Source: Otis tarda
Lineage: Eukaryota; Chordata; Aves; Otidiformes; Otididae
Length of the DNA: 64,000 nucleotides
Assembly: GCA_026413225.1 (NCBI GenBank)
Contig: CM048552.1
Coordinates: 209,139,553 to 209,203,552 of the forward strand
Direction of reading: 5' to 3'
This document shows positions 11,411 through 25,906 of this stretch, one piece after another; within the stretch, counting starts at the first letter, position 1; every line of letters starts with the position of its first letter. Both the position numbers and the translations under genes were made by a program. The notes under the pieces are model-generated. The model saw nothing but the letters and a program-made list of their open reading frames with translations. It was not told the DNA's origin and did no database searches.

Positions 11411-13345
11411 TAATAATTTCTAGTACAAAAGAAGGAGTTTGGGGTTGTTTAGGGTTTTGTTTGGTTGTTTGTTTTGTTGCTCTTGTTGTTTTAACACTAC
11501 AGAGGTGATCTTATCTGGGAACTATCACAACTCCAAGACCTCTGTCCTAAGTATCCAAAACCCACCATATTAAAAGTGTCCACCACCATGTGCACTGCTT
11601 TACGATAATTCATACTAAATTTTATCAGCCATTTTATCTCACAGTGGTTTAAGATCCTTCTGCAATTCATCATCCAGACTGTCTTTGCTACCAAAACTAT
11701 CATCACCTAATAAATATAATTCTTGACTATTCATCTCAAAATCAAATTAGGCAATATATGAACCCAGCCTATTTTGGTCTTCTTCTCTCCTCCTAAGATT
11801 AAATTGCCTACAGTACATGTCAATACCAAGCTGCTACAGAGATTTTGCAAATCATTTCATACATATCATAATATGAAAATTCACACAGCACCATAAAGTT
11901 TGTCTTGTTTATATTGAATGGCAAATCTACCTGTATTCCAGTATATATAGACTTACTAATGTTAATTATGATGATATTTTAGATCTCTCTACTTCAGATT
12001 TACACAAAGCTGCCTCCTTCAACATTTTTTTTTTGCCAATGCTAGTGCACACTAATGATGGAAAGATAGAAACTTAATTTCTTTTTTTTTTTTTAATCAA
12101 AGTAATATGTGTTATGGAACATGTAAACAAAATTCTTTTATTTAATGAGAAGGTAACAAGGTAAATTTAAAACCAGATCATATCTAGAATTTGTCAATTT
12201 GGGGTCTTTTTGATAGAGAAAGGGAGGTGCAAGAAAAGGTAGGGAAAAATCAAAGCATTTTCCAGCATTTTTTTTTTGGTTTTGCTGCTTAGCAGTATCA
12301 AATGAGTACAAAGCAGTTCATTCTGTAAATTATTATTCTGACTATGAACAGTATAAGAATTCTTTAAAATAATCCTTTATTAGAGCCTGCACTGCATTTC
12401 ATTTTCAAAAGGAAAGCTTCTGAAAAGAATGGAATTGTGAATGATTATGACCCACTCACTATTGTCACTAAAGTACTGCTACCAGAACTATAATTTAATC
12501 CATTCCTCATTAAAAAATGCTTTATAATCTTTTGCACAGTTAAGTTTTGTCTTCTGAAGTTTAAAAGGATTTCTCCTTGAAGGTTAACTTAGAACAAGAT
12601 ACCATTATATCCATGAATTATAACTGTCCATCTACGAGTAACAGCATCGATGAGAATAAATTTGTTAAACTGGAGTAGTAACACAATAGAAGAAACTAAG
12701 TTCACTACATAAATAGCCTGAAAACAGATATACATCGCATTATAATCTCTAACACTGATAGTAATATATAGACCAGTGTTGTATTTAGAGATTATTATTG
12801 AAATTCTGCTTGCACTGAAGCCAGAACTTAATCAAGGTCATACTGAGTCATACTGAGATACCATTTTAATTGTATTTTTACTTTTTCCAAATATATATTT
12901 ATTTCATGCAGTTTAATGTGATTCCAAACTGTGAAATTGAAATGTGGTGAGAACTTGTACGCTCTTGCAAACATTACAGTGACTGTCAACATTCTTCTTT
13001 CATAATTCTTATGTTTACAATAAACATTTTTATTTTCAATTCACTTTTAATCAAGTATGGAAAAGATAGAATATAACACAGAGGGAATAAGGCTTCACTT
13101 GTAATCTCTGAAATATAATACTACGTAGCACTCAAAACTAATTATCTCTTACTTTAGAACTCTCATCTGAGATGTTGCAAAGATGACTCCAGGTTTTTTA
13201 GCAAAATCTACTAAATTATATTTGCTGACATTTCAGCAAGCATCAGTAAGAACTGACTTAGCTTTTAAAACATCATATACTTGGCCACACACTAATAAAA
13301 ATTCTGCAAACATATTCATAACAAGTTTCCAAACGATAGTGCAAA
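11411..13345. other. AT-rich unique sequence
   Basis: A GT-rich low-complexity stretch at about 11436-11493 follows the LTR fragment directly. A perfect 10-base tandem duplication (TCATACTGAG) lies at 12838-12857. T-runs lie near 12026 and 12082. No gene is recognised. Confidence 0.55.
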
Positions 13346-13717
13346 TTAGGAACGATATATGACATACATATCTAACGTTAATCTCTTAGACACAACCACA
13401 TGCAGCTGCAGATTACGTTTAATCATGTTACTTACAAGAGCCAAGACATTCTGTGACTGACACGTTACCTGAAAACAATTCAAGCTAGTTTTGTGCTTCT
13501 TCAGTAGGCGCTCTTCCAAACTTTGTTTCCATTTAAAAATGGTAAGAAGAGATGGCCACTTCAGCTGGCTGGACTCTTGGCTTTTTCCTTTCTGTCCATC
13601 CAAAGAACACCTTTTTTGGTAGTGTGGGTGCAAAACCTCATGAGATGCTGCTTTTACACTAGGTACACTTCCTCTGTGATTTATCAAGGTTGAGTTATTT
13701 ACCACTAGATAGTTCAT
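13346..13717 (-). other. Unassigned 123-codon open frame with internal splice-donor-like site
   Basis: The minus-strand frame begins at an ATG at 13717 and is open upstream to 13786 without one. It has no recognised domain; the middle is rich in Lys, Gln and Ser. A donor-like junction CAG|GTAACG lies near 13468, so the coding-like part could be an exon ending there, but no convincing acceptor precedes it. It retains CpGs unusual for the surroundings. Most probably it is a chance frame. Confidence 0.12.
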
Positions 13718-13786
13718 TTTTAACCCCAGTCTTCTGATAACTGTTTTCTCACTTTTTAAAAGAATCCTATAATATTTTTTTTTCAA

Positions 13787-15235
13787 AAAAGTTTCCCTTA
13801 CACACCTGTTTGCAAAGTCTTATGAAACAGCTTTCATTTTCTGTATACAATAAGTCTTCTGTACCCTAAATTACAAAACCATAAATTTTGCTGTAATTTA
13901 TGGCATTTGATGCTATTAAACTCAGTTTGGGGTTGCGCAATTATGTCATGCACATGCCAGAAAATTGGTTATCGTTTTTATCTGACCTATCTCAGAGCCT
14001 CAGTGAGGATCCTAATCCATTATTAACAACTCCTGTATGAGATAGACTATGCGGTAGCTGTTCTCTCTCGCTTGTGTGTCCTGCACTCTTCCTCTTCTAT
14101 TGGAATAACGTTACTGTTTTCTATTTTACAGTTGCCAAAAGCAGATCACAGCATCAGCGCACTCATGCAGCATGAAAAACAACTCCATTGACACATATTC
14201 AATGCAGCCAATAAAGATATAGTAGCCTTATGAAATGCCTGTGAAAAAAAAAAACCAGAAAAAATATAGTTTGTAGAGCCACATAATTAAATGCAAGAGG
14301 GCTATGAATTCTGCTGGATGAGCTGAACTGGTTCTTCTTTTTCTTTGTGTTTTTGTTTTGTTTTGTTTTGTTCTGTTTTGTTTTTTAATCAATCATCTAA
14401 GCCTGAGTCCATGCAAGGACACACATATCTATCCAGACCAAAACAATAACAGGAAAAGACTGCCTAAAGCAGAAGCTATAGCTAGCAAAGTTGCAATTGT
14501 GAAAAAGCTGTCTGACCTTTCCCTCCCCCTCGGCAGCATCCTCAAACATGCTGGAAATAGAAAGAATTGTCTGCAAATTTTGCAGCCTCTGAATTAATTT
14601 CCTAGAAGCCAAGCTGACATATTTGTTATTAATCAAAAGATGTTCTTGCTGTCATCACACAGTTGTCTTCATTTCAGGTAACATTTGAGAAACAAGTTTT
14701 CTATGAGTATTGACACTAAATAGAAAAATCAATGTACAGACAATCTTTTTCACTGCCCCCACCTTTCTTTTTTTGGAGGCATGACTTAAAAGACTCAGTG
14801 TCTAAACATCTATCTGCTGGTATTATTGAGCAACTAATTCAATAATTACTTAGACATTTCTGAGCAAATCTGGACAACTCTCAAAGTTCCTGGCAATTTT
14901 CATGAGAACAATAGGAAACTTGAAAGAAAGAGAACATGTTACTGGTTCCAGTGAAGGAAAGGCTGCAGCATTGTTACATTTTTAAACACCAGACCATCCA
15001 CTTGGAAGTAAGAAAACTGGGGGTAAATGACAGGAAGTACTTAATAAATTTAAGAGTCAAATGAGGAGATAGAAGTCTATCAGAAATTAAACTCTGCCAT
15101 TCCTGGTGCTTATTTTCTATTACTAGAAGTAGAGGATCACAGAGGAAAGCAGTCCAGCAGCATCACTAGGAAATATTTAAGGTACACGAATGGAGCAGCA
15201 AAAGAGAGATGATTCTGGATCTTGTAATGCAAGAT
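13787..15235. other. AT-rich unique sequence
   Basis: Contains the TTTTG simple repeat listed separately and an A9 run near 14244. No gene or transposable element is recognised. Confidence 0.55.
14350..14386 (+). repeat. (TTTTG)n simple repeat
   Basis: Successive TTTTG units with one TTCTG interruption, ending in T6. Confidence 0.9.
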
Positions 15236-15289
15236 GGGTTTGGGGTTTGGTTTGGGTTGGGTTTTTGGGGGTAGGGTGGAGGGGTGGGG
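15236..15289 (+). repeat. G-rich tract with G-quadruplex potential
   Basis: Seven or more runs of three to five G are separated by short T-rich spacers (GGGTTTGGGGTTTGG, then GGGTTGGG, GGGGG, GGG, GGGG, GGGG). This meets the usual four-run rule for an intramolecular quadruplex several times over. The complementary strand is equally C-rich. Confidence 0.8.
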
Positions 15290-18200
15290 AGGATACACAC
15301 CACGTATGGGACTGTCGGGTCTGAGTACCATTTGCTCTAGACCGACACGAGTAACATCTTCCCACCAAACGATTAGAAATGAAACTGCAAGCAAGCCAGA
15401 AAGAGTCTACTTATCCCTCAAAGCAAAGTATCATTTTCAGCTGGAAGCCCTCTGTTGCATCTAGACAGCTAAAACCAAATCATGGCTGTCAAGTAGCACA
15501 GACTGACTTTATCATTATTATCAGAAAGGAAGTAAAACAGTCCAACAGAAATCTAATTTTGTTGCTCAGCTAATTTTTTTCATGACTTGCACAACACTAG
15601 GCTTGATTAAAGTGTTATATTGTCTTCATTATTTTCAACACTTGTATAACTGATTTTTTTTCTTAAAATGTTGAAAATAATTTTCTGCTAAGTTTCAGCA
15701 GTAAATTTGCATGATAGTTGCAGGATGGCTGTAAATTGTTTCATTGAGAAAATTCTATGATTTCTCCAGCTTTAGGATAAGAAATCATATTTTCACTCTA
15801 AAGCTCAAAAGAAATCCATGAATGACATCATCAGAGGATCGTTTCAGTTAGAATCAGACTTGAAGGAGTTGCCTCCTGTTTCTTTTTTCCTTTCCCAACA
15901 ATATTAGCAAATACAATGAAAAAAAAAAAGAAGTCTTCTTATAAACTGTCTCTAGGCACACATTCAATGTGATAATTTTGTAGGGCCAGTGGTTCGGGGA
16001 AACAGAAGAAAAAGAAAAAGAGGGTAAGTACTTGCCAGCAGGAAATCTCAGCTGGAAATACTTCAGCTGCAAACTGAGTTTTCATTTGAAAACTGCAACA
16101 AAACTGTGAAGTGACTACTAGTAGAGTCCAGAGGAGGGACAAGAAGACCACCAGAGGTCTTGAAAATGTAATATATAGGGAAAAATGGATTTATTTAGTC
16201 TAGTGAGGGAAGGAGCCATAAAGAAGCATACTAGCCTTTAAAAAAAAAAAAAAAAAAAGATTGCTGCAGTAAGAAGGACCTATAGATTTACTAATACAAG
16301 AAGATAAAGTGCTTAAATTTCAATAAACATTTGGAAAGGAAACTTTCATAAATACAAGGTGTACTGGGGCAGATTGCCTGAGACGATGGTAGAAAACTGT
16401 TGAATTTTCAGGGTGTATTACAAAGATAGCTATCAGGAATAGCTGATCTTGTCTTGAATCAGGAGGATGGTTAAAGTGACATTTTAAATTATTCCTATCT
16501 TATTTCCTTTAATTTCTATTTACTACTGACTTAATTTCTTCAGAGAATATAGAAAATCAAGGATTTTTAGCCTGTAGTTTTAATGCTGACCAGCTTAGAG
16601 AAGGTTTGAAGAACCTCCCTTAATACGAAAATGAAAATAAATATATATGTTATTAGTTACTTGGAATTAATCTTTCAAATTTTGCATATAAATTCACTGA
16701 CATCTAGAAATGTAATACAAATAAGAAAATACACCATCCACCTCCCCAAGATCAGGAAATGTCTTATAAAAAAAAAATCAAATATGTATTTTCTTAAAAG
16801 AAAGAAGTAAAAGTTTGTCTCCCCACTCCTCCAATGACAAGTTTAACAACACAGACTTAAGACTATACATACTAAAATCTCACTGATTTTCAAAAATAGG
16901 TGTCACTGTTTAAATTCCTAATGATCTGGAAAGCCAGAAAGACACTGAGGTTAAATATGCCTAACACTGCATACACAGTAGAAATTTGATAACAGTCAAA
17001 CTACTCTTAATGATTTTTATTTTAGAAAGCTTGCAGTATCATTTATCTTCCTTGGTAACAGTTTACACAATATACCACAGAGACTGCAAAAATCACACTT
17101 GAAGGGAACAAGATTTTTCAGGATAGCCCCAGCTGTTAGGTGCGTTGAGAGATACCAGCAAAACATGAGAGAGTATTTCCCAAAATCTAGGTTTTGGTGC
17201 ACCAACTTATCTGCAAACACTGCAGATAAGTAAGAGTGCGCATTGAAGTGTTTCAGCATGTTAAGAACATGAAATAAAGATCTGGGGTGGAATTCAGCTG
17301 GCTGTGTGTACGAGTCTAGTAACATTTCAGATGCCCCAGGGTATCCTGCCAAGCCTGGAGCTGCCACTCCAGAAAAGGTCAGATTTCTAAAGGTCCTGTG
17401 TCATATCTGCCACTTCACACAGATGTCTCAGATTCTCTAAGGTACCTAAAGTGCACAAGAAACTGATGCTTAGACACCTACATTGTGCCAGTTATGTTCT
17501 GAGACCCCTTAAGCAGTTTATGTCTGCTTGTGTATTACAGCCGTGTAATTGTGTTAAATTCATTCATTTGCCCAGAAGCCTTTGCAATGAGCCAAAAGAG
17601 CTGACATGTTCCTTAATGAGCTTCCGAGTCCCTGTTAAAGCAGAATGCGCTAAAATATTAGGAAAAGAAATCACTTTTACGCAGGTTAATGTCACCAGAA
17701 ATTTTGAATGCCTAGTGAAACGAAAATAAGCAAGGAAAAGAAAATAAAAGAGAGAGGAAAAAAAAAGAATAGATAAAAGAAAAACTTCTCTTGAGTCTAA
17801 TGAGCAAAGCAATAAATTCACCTTCTAACCCTAACTGGAAACCAGTTCCTACCAGTTTTTCAAGAAAGCCTGAAGATCAAAGAAATGTAAATAAAATCCA
17901 GCTAGGGTAAGTATGCTAATATCTGCCTAATTTAGATGAAAAGTAATCAATGAAAAGGAAGCAGGGATAGGAAAAACAGAGAGGCATAAAGGGAAAAATG
18001 CCATTGGAGAGCTGAATAAAAAGGGATCGTCTCTGCACCACTCTAGGAGATCTTAATATAGAGATGGAGGTACGTAAATCATTAAAAAGAAGTAAGAGTG
18101 AAATAAAATTAAATAAGCAATTAATAAAATAATTGTTTTTAACCAGAGTAACTCTCTTAGTTGAAAAGCTGGAGACTGGGACAATCGTATCACATGTATG

Positions 18201-19466
18201 TTCTCAGGTCTAGTACAACTCCCACCGTCTTAGTGGGACACTGAACAAGATCCCTTGGGCAGACCCAGCACAGCCATTCTTCTAATTGATTTAAATATGA
18301 ATAATAAATTCTGGATGTAACCAACATCTTCTTTCCCTGCTTTGCCAGGGAAAAACAGCCGCACAAAAAAAAATAAGGCAGAAGAGTCTCGTGTAACACG
18401 GCAGACAGGACTGCTCTTTGAATTTGTCCAGCTGCTCTCCCTCCCTCAGAGCACATAGAGGAATTTCTGTCTCCACTTTTCAGACTCCACTCTTCTGCTT
18501 CCAGAGGATTAAAGAGAATATTTTTGAAGTCAATAACATTTTTAGAATGCTGATCTTATTTTTCAGGGTTGTTTTGGAGCTTCTGCATATCCCATATGCA
18601 GACTTTCATCACAGTGGTGCCCGCCATTTCATCTTGTCAGTGATCACAGCCAAGAGGAAGACAGAGCCTGTTTCCTTTCCTTTCTCCCTGCCTCGAAACC
18701 TCAAAACCTATCTTCATTTAACGCTGTTACAATTTGAATGTGATGTTTCCTTCCTGAGCCTGCCAGCATGAGTATCCCTTTTCAGACTGTCTATACCTTT
18801 AAGAGAAGATTTGATAATATCTTAATTATCCCTAAAATATATTCATATCTTCTACCTACCTTTCTCTTACCACATCAATTATTGATAACCTCTGGGCAAG
18901 ATCATTACCTGAATATGTGACTGGAGCTGTTATCACTTTCAATTCATAATTACAGAGTTTCCATTATTCTCTGTCAGTAGAGATTTCTGGATAATGGAAG
19001 AAAAAAAAAAAAGAAAAAAAAAAGAATAGCAAACAGATCAACTAATCTGCTGATTAAATTACTTTAATTTTGGGCCACATTACATGCATACTGTTACACC
19101 TGGCAGAAGCAAATATGCTGCTACACATTAGCAAGTTCCTCTAACATTTAAAGAGTACAGGATGAATAATTCTTTATATCTGTTAATAATTTCGTTGAAG
19201 AACTGGATCTACGAAGTCACAAATTGTGCCATGGATGCTATTAACCAGAGTTTATCCCATAGATGCCTTTTAAACAACCTGATATTAAGTATTCAAAGAG
19301 TGTAAAGAGCCACACAAAATGAGTGGTTTTTCTCAACTGTTATTTTAAAGAACATTTTCTGAGCAACCTAAAATTAAGACGGTGCTCTTTATAATAGCTA
19401 CATTTTTCATATTTCGGTGACAGAAAACATTTTTCCTTTTTTTTTTTTTTCCTCCTTCCCAAAAGT
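15290..19466. other. AT-rich unique sequence
   Basis: Holds an A19 run (16240-16258), a purine-rich tract (17717-17785) and A-rich stretches at 18993-19025. A good acceptor/donor pair bounds 15908-16023, but all three frames between them have stops. No gene is recognised. Confidence 0.55.
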
Positions 19467-19680
19467 ATATAAGGAAAAAATATTTTACAGTGAATACAGT
19501 GGAACACTGCACAGGTTGCCCAGAGAGGTGGTGGATGCCCCATCCCTGGAAACGTTCAAGGCCAGGTTGGACGGGGCTCTGAGCAACCTGATCTGGTTGG
19601 AGATGTCCCTGCTCCTTGCAGGGGGTTGGACTGGATGACCTTTAAAGGTCCCTTCCAACCCAAACTACTCTATTATTCTA
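19467..19680 (+). mobile_element. CR1 LINE 3' fragment
   Basis: Carries the CR1 3' region: AGAGGTGGTGGATGCCCCAT, AACGTTCAAGGCCAGGTTGG, GACTGGATGACCTTTAAAGG, CCCTTCCAACCC and a short ATTCTAT-type tail. The 5' end is truncated just inside the region encoding the last ORF2 residues. A T14 run lies immediately upstream (19437-19450). Confidence 0.95.
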
Positions 19681-20558
19681 TATGCGCTGTAAACCGCTTG
19701 CTGGCTGATACACTTACCGATTTTTGTCTCCCATCAGAATTTGTGTAACATCATAATAATGACATGAAAATGCTTAGTAGATATGGCACTGTGACGGCTA
19801 CTCAAATCTTGAGTCGTCCTTGTAATTCTCTGGAAAGCAGATTATTAGCAAAATTGAGGGTTTCATGACCCTCTGAATACTTCACTGTAATCTAAATTAA
19901 GACCTCAGTAGAGAATGTAGGGTTTCAAATGCACAAATCTTATCTTTAGAACATGACTGACGGCCTCATCCCCACAAGATATTAATTACACTATTATTTC
20001 AAGTGCATTATATTAGTTTTTAGAAATTTTTGCAGTGCTTATCAGCATCATAATTAAGCATCTGTATTACAATATAACTTAAATGATCCATCTATACTCA
20101 ATTCACAAATTATTCACAATCTAAGTGGTTTTATTCTTGGCAATCCTTTTGTCTGTAATAATTTAAAATCTTTAAAAAGGTACTAAAGCAGCCAGTTTTA
20201 TCCTTTGGAATATTTTCCCCCAACTCTTTTCATTGGAATCAGCATAAGCAGCTGTGACATATAATCAACACCATTTTGATAACTGACATTTGTGTGCTTT
20301 GTGAAATCAGAATATTAACACATTGCTCTTCGTGTCAAAGCACGCTTCAAAGGTTCCTTTGATTTACATCAGTCTCCTAACAAAGCAATCTTACACAGAA
20401 ATTATAATCTGAGCTGAAACGTCAACTCTAAGTATTCAAATTCCATGTTTTCTGCCTTACTTCCTTCATCTGTTTACAAGAGTGTGTGGTTAAAATGGTA
20501 ACATTATTACAATTGCAAGTTTTTTGCTTATTTTCTGTATTGAGTCACATACATATGA
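19681..20558. other. AT-rich spacer between two CR1 copies
   Basis: Nothing recognised. Confidence 0.6.
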
Positions 20559-20850
20559 CTGTTCAGTAGGGCCTGTCATGACAGGACGAGGGGTAATGGT
20601 TTTAAAATAGAGGGAGGTAGATTTAGATTAGATATTAGGAAAAAAATTTTTACAATGAGTGTGGTAGAACACTGGCACAGGTTGCCCAGAGAGGTGGTGG
20701 ATGCCCCATTCCTGGAAACGTTCAAGGCCAGGTTGGATGAGACTCTGAGCAACTGGATCTGGTTGGAGATGTCCCTGCTTCTTGCAGCGGGGTTGGACTG
20801 AATGACCTTCGAAGGTCCCTTCCAACCCAAACCATTCTGCGATTCTGTAT
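20559..20850 (+). mobile_element. CR1 LINE 3' fragment
   Basis: Starts at CTGTTCAGTAGGGCCTGTC, continues through GGTTTTAAAATAGAGGGAGG and AGAGGTGGTGGATGCCCCAT, and ends CCTTCCAACCCAAACCATTC with a short tail at 20850. It is 5'-truncated and in the same orientation as the copy 0.9 kb upstream. The minus-strand open frames across it are antisense shadows. Confidence 0.95.
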
Positions 20851-23800
20851 GTTTTGGAGTATGTTCACAAGTGTAAATCCAGATCAGAAAAGCAAGAATT
20901 GAAGAGGAATGCCAGAGTTCCTCTGTTTCCCACAGCTGCAAGAGAAAGAGTAAAATGGAAAGTGCAAGAGGTCTGCGGTTAAAACAGTTGCTTTACAAAA
21001 GATGACAGTGATTATCACAATGGGTATCTTCAAACCAAGGTGTTTCACAAAAGACTACACATAATATTAAAAATCCACCTTCTGATTTCAAGTTATTCTT
21101 AGGCATGTAGAGTGAATTAAAAAAAAAATCTATAATCAAAGATATTTCCTCTAAAATGCCTATAAACCTGTGTTAGTAGATTACATAATGATATTTCATT
21201 AAAACCAGGTTTTTTTTTCTTGAAATAGCATGTCTTAGAAAAAATAAATGGAAAAATCTAGGGAAGGAACTAATAAAAATTAATAAAATAAAAAAGAATA
21301 AATAAAATTTAATTAAAAATAATACAAATGTAAATTCTTTATAATTATTTTCCTGTATTTCCATTATAGAATTGGAATATTACATTGTAGTATGCTGTCT
21401 GCAGCCTCAGGGCTTTGAGATACAGAAATACTAGAAAATTACTTTCTACTTGCGTAAACTCTATAATTTACAGAGTCCTGTTTTGTTTTTTTTTTTTTTT
21501 TTTTGCAGTAGCACCTAGCTCCAGTACAGCTGCCCAGCAGAATTTGGGTGCAGTTGCAATACTGTAATATTTCAGGACACATCTTTCCTATAGGATAAAC
21601 ATCAAAATGCCAGCGTCGGGCAGGTACCCGTAATCCCACTGCCAAAGGGAAAAGCAGTCTGATCATTTTCTGGGAAATAAAAAGCAGCAGGTATAAGAGA
21701 GGTTGTGAATTCCTGACCAAGATGCATGCAGCCATCTCACATAGAATGAGCCTCAATAACAATTTCTCCTTTACTTTTTTTATGAGGATTGCAGTTTAAA
21801 ATCCTATTAGTATGATAGCCAGAGTTGTAGAGACATTTATATAATGGAACAGCTGCATTTTTATTCAGAACTTAATTTATATCTCTCTGGATAAAGGCTA
21901 GCAACAACTTTTATTTTCTTAGATTGAAAAATATGTGTGTATGTGTTTGGTTTTCTATCAACTTTTGCCCCAACAGCTCTGTTGCTTTTCTTCTTGATTA
22001 TACAAAAATACAAAAGAATTTGTTCAAGCTTTGAATTTCTGCACGTCTCTTGTGTCATGAATTGTTTTACCATGCAAGACTGGAAAGGGTTTGATTCAGA
22101 ATTTGTAAGCTGCCAAAGTCTGGAGGGATGCTCTCAGCCTTGCACGTAGGGCAATAGTTCAGTGATTTACACCAGTATCAGCACATCCACAGTTCCCCAC
22201 ATCAACTTCATGTTATCACCACGTCGATAAAGCTAAATTGTCACTCCAGATGGAGGCATGAACTGGACAGAAAGCTCACTAGGAAAGCAATCAAGTCTGT
22301 AATGGCAAAATGTACAATGTACAAAAAATGTGCTCTTTAACAAAAATAGAATAAAAAGAATAATAAAATCAGACTGCCAATGTCAGCTATAACAAAATGT
22401 TAATGCTGAAGTCAGATGAGTTACTTTACATCATTTACTTGAGGGGAATTTATCTTTGAACCACGGCTGAGATTTTTACCCAAATTGATGAATTTTATGC
22501 ATTTTCCTGTTTCACAGAAGTTTTTCCATTAACCATTAACATAAAATGCAAACAGCTCGTCACACGTCTGAATCTTCTCCCTTTTTTCCTCATTTGATGC
22601 TTCAGACAGGGTAGGAGCTCAAATCAAGCCTGGAGATTAAAAGAAACAACTCCTACCTTCGAGAGAATGTACAGTAAAAATATCTACACACATATGAAGA
22701 AGAGAAATAAAGAAAAATGTGAGATAATTTGCAAAAGCAGGTCAGTGGCAGGATCTGGGAATAGTGTGTCAGTCTCTTGGCTTTCATTGCAAATCTCTAT
22801 TAGGGACCAAGGTGACCTTGCAAAGCTAGAATTAAGACTTTCAATTATAACAGTCTTGTATGAACTGATGAATAAGCTCAATTATACTGCAAGAAATATT
22901 TTTTCTGTCTACCAAGAGGCAAAAGTGTGTTCTTTCCTCATCTGGGAAACATTCAGCTTTCAGATCAGCATTTCTTGTTTTCTAAGGAGATACCAGGGTA
23001 GGCCTAAGTGTAAATTTTGGCCTTCCCTGCCATGTGTTCCAGTGGGTCAGCCAGCCCAGTGCAGCTGTCCTTGTCCTCCAGGAGCTCAGAAAACCAGACA
23101 GAAGTGAAAGATGTCTCACTAGACAGAGTGATGTTTTCTGAATTTCTGAAAGATGAACAAAGTGTTCCTGCATGGTTCTTTACTTTAAGACCTGTAAGGA
23201 TGCAATCACCTCTTCCTTCCTCATCACAGCAGGAAAATACATTCACTCCAGCCACGATGAGATCAGCAACAAGCAAGGCAACAAATAATTTCAAAATTGC
23301 ACATTCCCTGTTGTTCTGTATCAATTTGAGGCCATATTACTGTTCACCTTAGAGGGACTGGTACTGACTGACAATATTAGAAAATAACATTTTAAATGTA
23401 ATCTCTGATACAGGCACTACGTAGCTATTTAAAGTTTAAAAGATAATTTATTAGCCTGTGGGATGGGGAATTCAAAGCTGAAGGATTAATAAAAATCTAA
23501 CTAGATCACATTCACAGAAATGACAGGCTTTTTCATGACATTTATATAATAAAATGCTCTTGCAAAATGCTGGAATGGGCTGTTCTTACAGGTTGTCCTA
23601 CAGCACATCTGTGCTGGTGCAATTGGTGCTTCTGCTAGTAGATAGCTGAGCGATTAAGTAACTAATATAATTTTTTTTTCTTTCTTCCTTTTTTTTTTTT
23701 TTGGTAGTAATATAAGATTAACCAAAGTAAGAGAAACATTTTAACTCCAGAAAAGAGTTTTAAATAAAAACTCCAGGTTTGCATGCATGTGCATTTTGTT

Positions 23801-25883
23801 TTTATGAAAGGTTGTCTCTATGGATGTGCATTCAAGTGTGAAATGTAAGCGAGGAAAGTTTCAGAAATAGGTGTACCTATACGTAGAGGTCATTGTAAAT
23901 AAAACAGAATGGGAATGCTTATCCTGTTAAGCATTCTCTGTGATGTCAGCACTAAATTACTCTAAGGACTGCAAGCATCAGCATTATTGCAATGTTCTGT
24001 AAGTTTCTTTTTTTTTTTTCTGTCAGTGTAGGAAGTTTAACAAACAAAGTAATATTCATTTTTTAAAGTTTTCAAAACACTTTGTATCCTAAAAGGTGGA
24101 CAAATGGAAAATGCCAGTGACTAAATGCCACCCCTTTGACATAACAAAAATTTAAAAGGAAGATATTTTTCACAAATCTGGACTCTGTCCACACACACAC
24201 AAAAAATCTCACCTCCACAAATGACATCAGCTACTCAGAGAAACCAAGGAGAAACATAACTAACAAGGAACACTGAATAATTCAAGACATCTTTCATACA
24301 CCACCGCAAGCTTCACAGAACAGCAAGGGGAACGCCTCAATTACTGACATGTTTTCTCCTTCAGGGAGAAGTGAAAGTTAACTTTCACCATTAGTGCAGT
24401 AGAATATCACTTCAATAAGTTTATTTTAGTAGCACTTAATACATGTCCTTAGATACAAACAAGAACAGAGTAAAAAAGCAAGGTGGGGAGATAGGCTCTT
24501 AGCTCAAGAAGACAACTGTAGCAAGGCAGCCGTCAGATGGAGATGAGCTTCCTTCCTAAGGTTATTAGGAGATTCCCCATGTCTCCTCCTAGTTATGACA
24601 GTGAATTCTATTAGAACTACTATGTAAATCTCAATTTATGACATTTCTCTCTTTGGACACAGGTTATTTAATGCAAAGGCAAGTATGTAAGGCATTATAG
24701 AAAGTAATATTACTCAGCATACAGGATTTAAGGGGGTTCCACAAAGAAGAAAGGGTAAAAACTTAATATCTTCTGCTTACTAGACTTCACCACATTTCAA
24801 GTCTAATACACACAAACACTAAACCATAACAAAGTCTGCCCACCTGTTCCTTCCCAGCTATGTATTACAGGATGTTAGGGAGAGATCAGAACATGAGTAA
24901 AAAGGAAAAATTCTCTTAGGTACACAAATTCCTGGTGGAAATATTTTCAGTTCGTGCATTTCCCTGGGTTCAACCTATATCTCATCTGCTGTATTTAAGG
25001 CATCTGGCCCAGTACCGTAATTGCCTACCTCTTCACTTGTTCTCAATAACAAAAACTGCATTTGGGGATAAGTACTTGTAGAATCAGCCTGGGCAAAGAC
25101 TATCTGAGCTCTTACAAACACCAAAACCAAGATGATCTCTTCTAGGTTAGACAGCCTGTACTATATTAGACAATGTTCTCTCACATACTAGGGAAAAGTA
25201 ACCCATTTTTTAAAAACAAATCTTAAGCTACTTTAAGTATCCCTTTTTTTTTATTAAACTTTAGCATATAAAAACTTCTGAATTAATTAAAGGTGAACAA
25301 GGACACCTGAAAACCATTCCTGTGATTCATTTATATTTTACATTTCATCTGAGAGTATTTTAAAGTTGCATACTTTTCAACTGTCTCCTATCCTCTCCAT
25401 TCAATGTATTTGTCATAGAAGCACAGCATTCCTCATGTTAAACAAGGAGCCTTGATATCTTGTGTTATCCATTTATAGAAAAAATAATTTAAAAAATATT
25501 TTGTAATTTAAGATGAGACTTTTTACTCCGCTTTCTGATTTCACCAAGTGATTTGGACAGGAGTCACAATCTAAAACCCTGGCTTACAAATTCAATGACA
25601 TTTTAGATATTGACAAGAAGTTTTGAGAAGCAATACTCTCAGAATTCTTAACCATGACAGTAACAGAAGTAGACAGCTGAAAAATATAACACTTAAAAAT
25701 ATTCTGGGTCTCTCAGAGGAGAAAGAGGGAGACATCACAGGACTCTGACAAGTGATAACTGGTCAGGAAAGTAACCTTCAGCACCACTGAAATGTTATGT
25801 TGTACCAACTTACCAACCTAAAAATCACTTTTCCTGGTTTTGCAGCATGTGTTGGACACCATGGTAAATATATTTCCAATCCA
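20851..25883. other. AT-rich unique sequence
   Basis: Contains an AT-rich low-complexity stretch (21270-21327), a T19 run (21486-21504) and T-runs at 23670-23702 and 24009. Minus-strand frame 23004-23324 and plus-strand frame 22667-23107 overlap and show no recognisable protein. No gene or transposable element is recognised. Confidence 0.5.
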
Positions 25884-25906
25884 AATATATATATATATAT
25901 ATATAT
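25884..25906. repeat. (AT)n microsatellite
   Basis: About eleven uninterrupted AT units. Confidence 0.95.

Noticed and set aside
15908..16023. Strong plus-strand acceptor and donor pair
   Set aside because: All three frames between the sites contain stops. At most it is a non-coding exon, and false exons of this quality are common.
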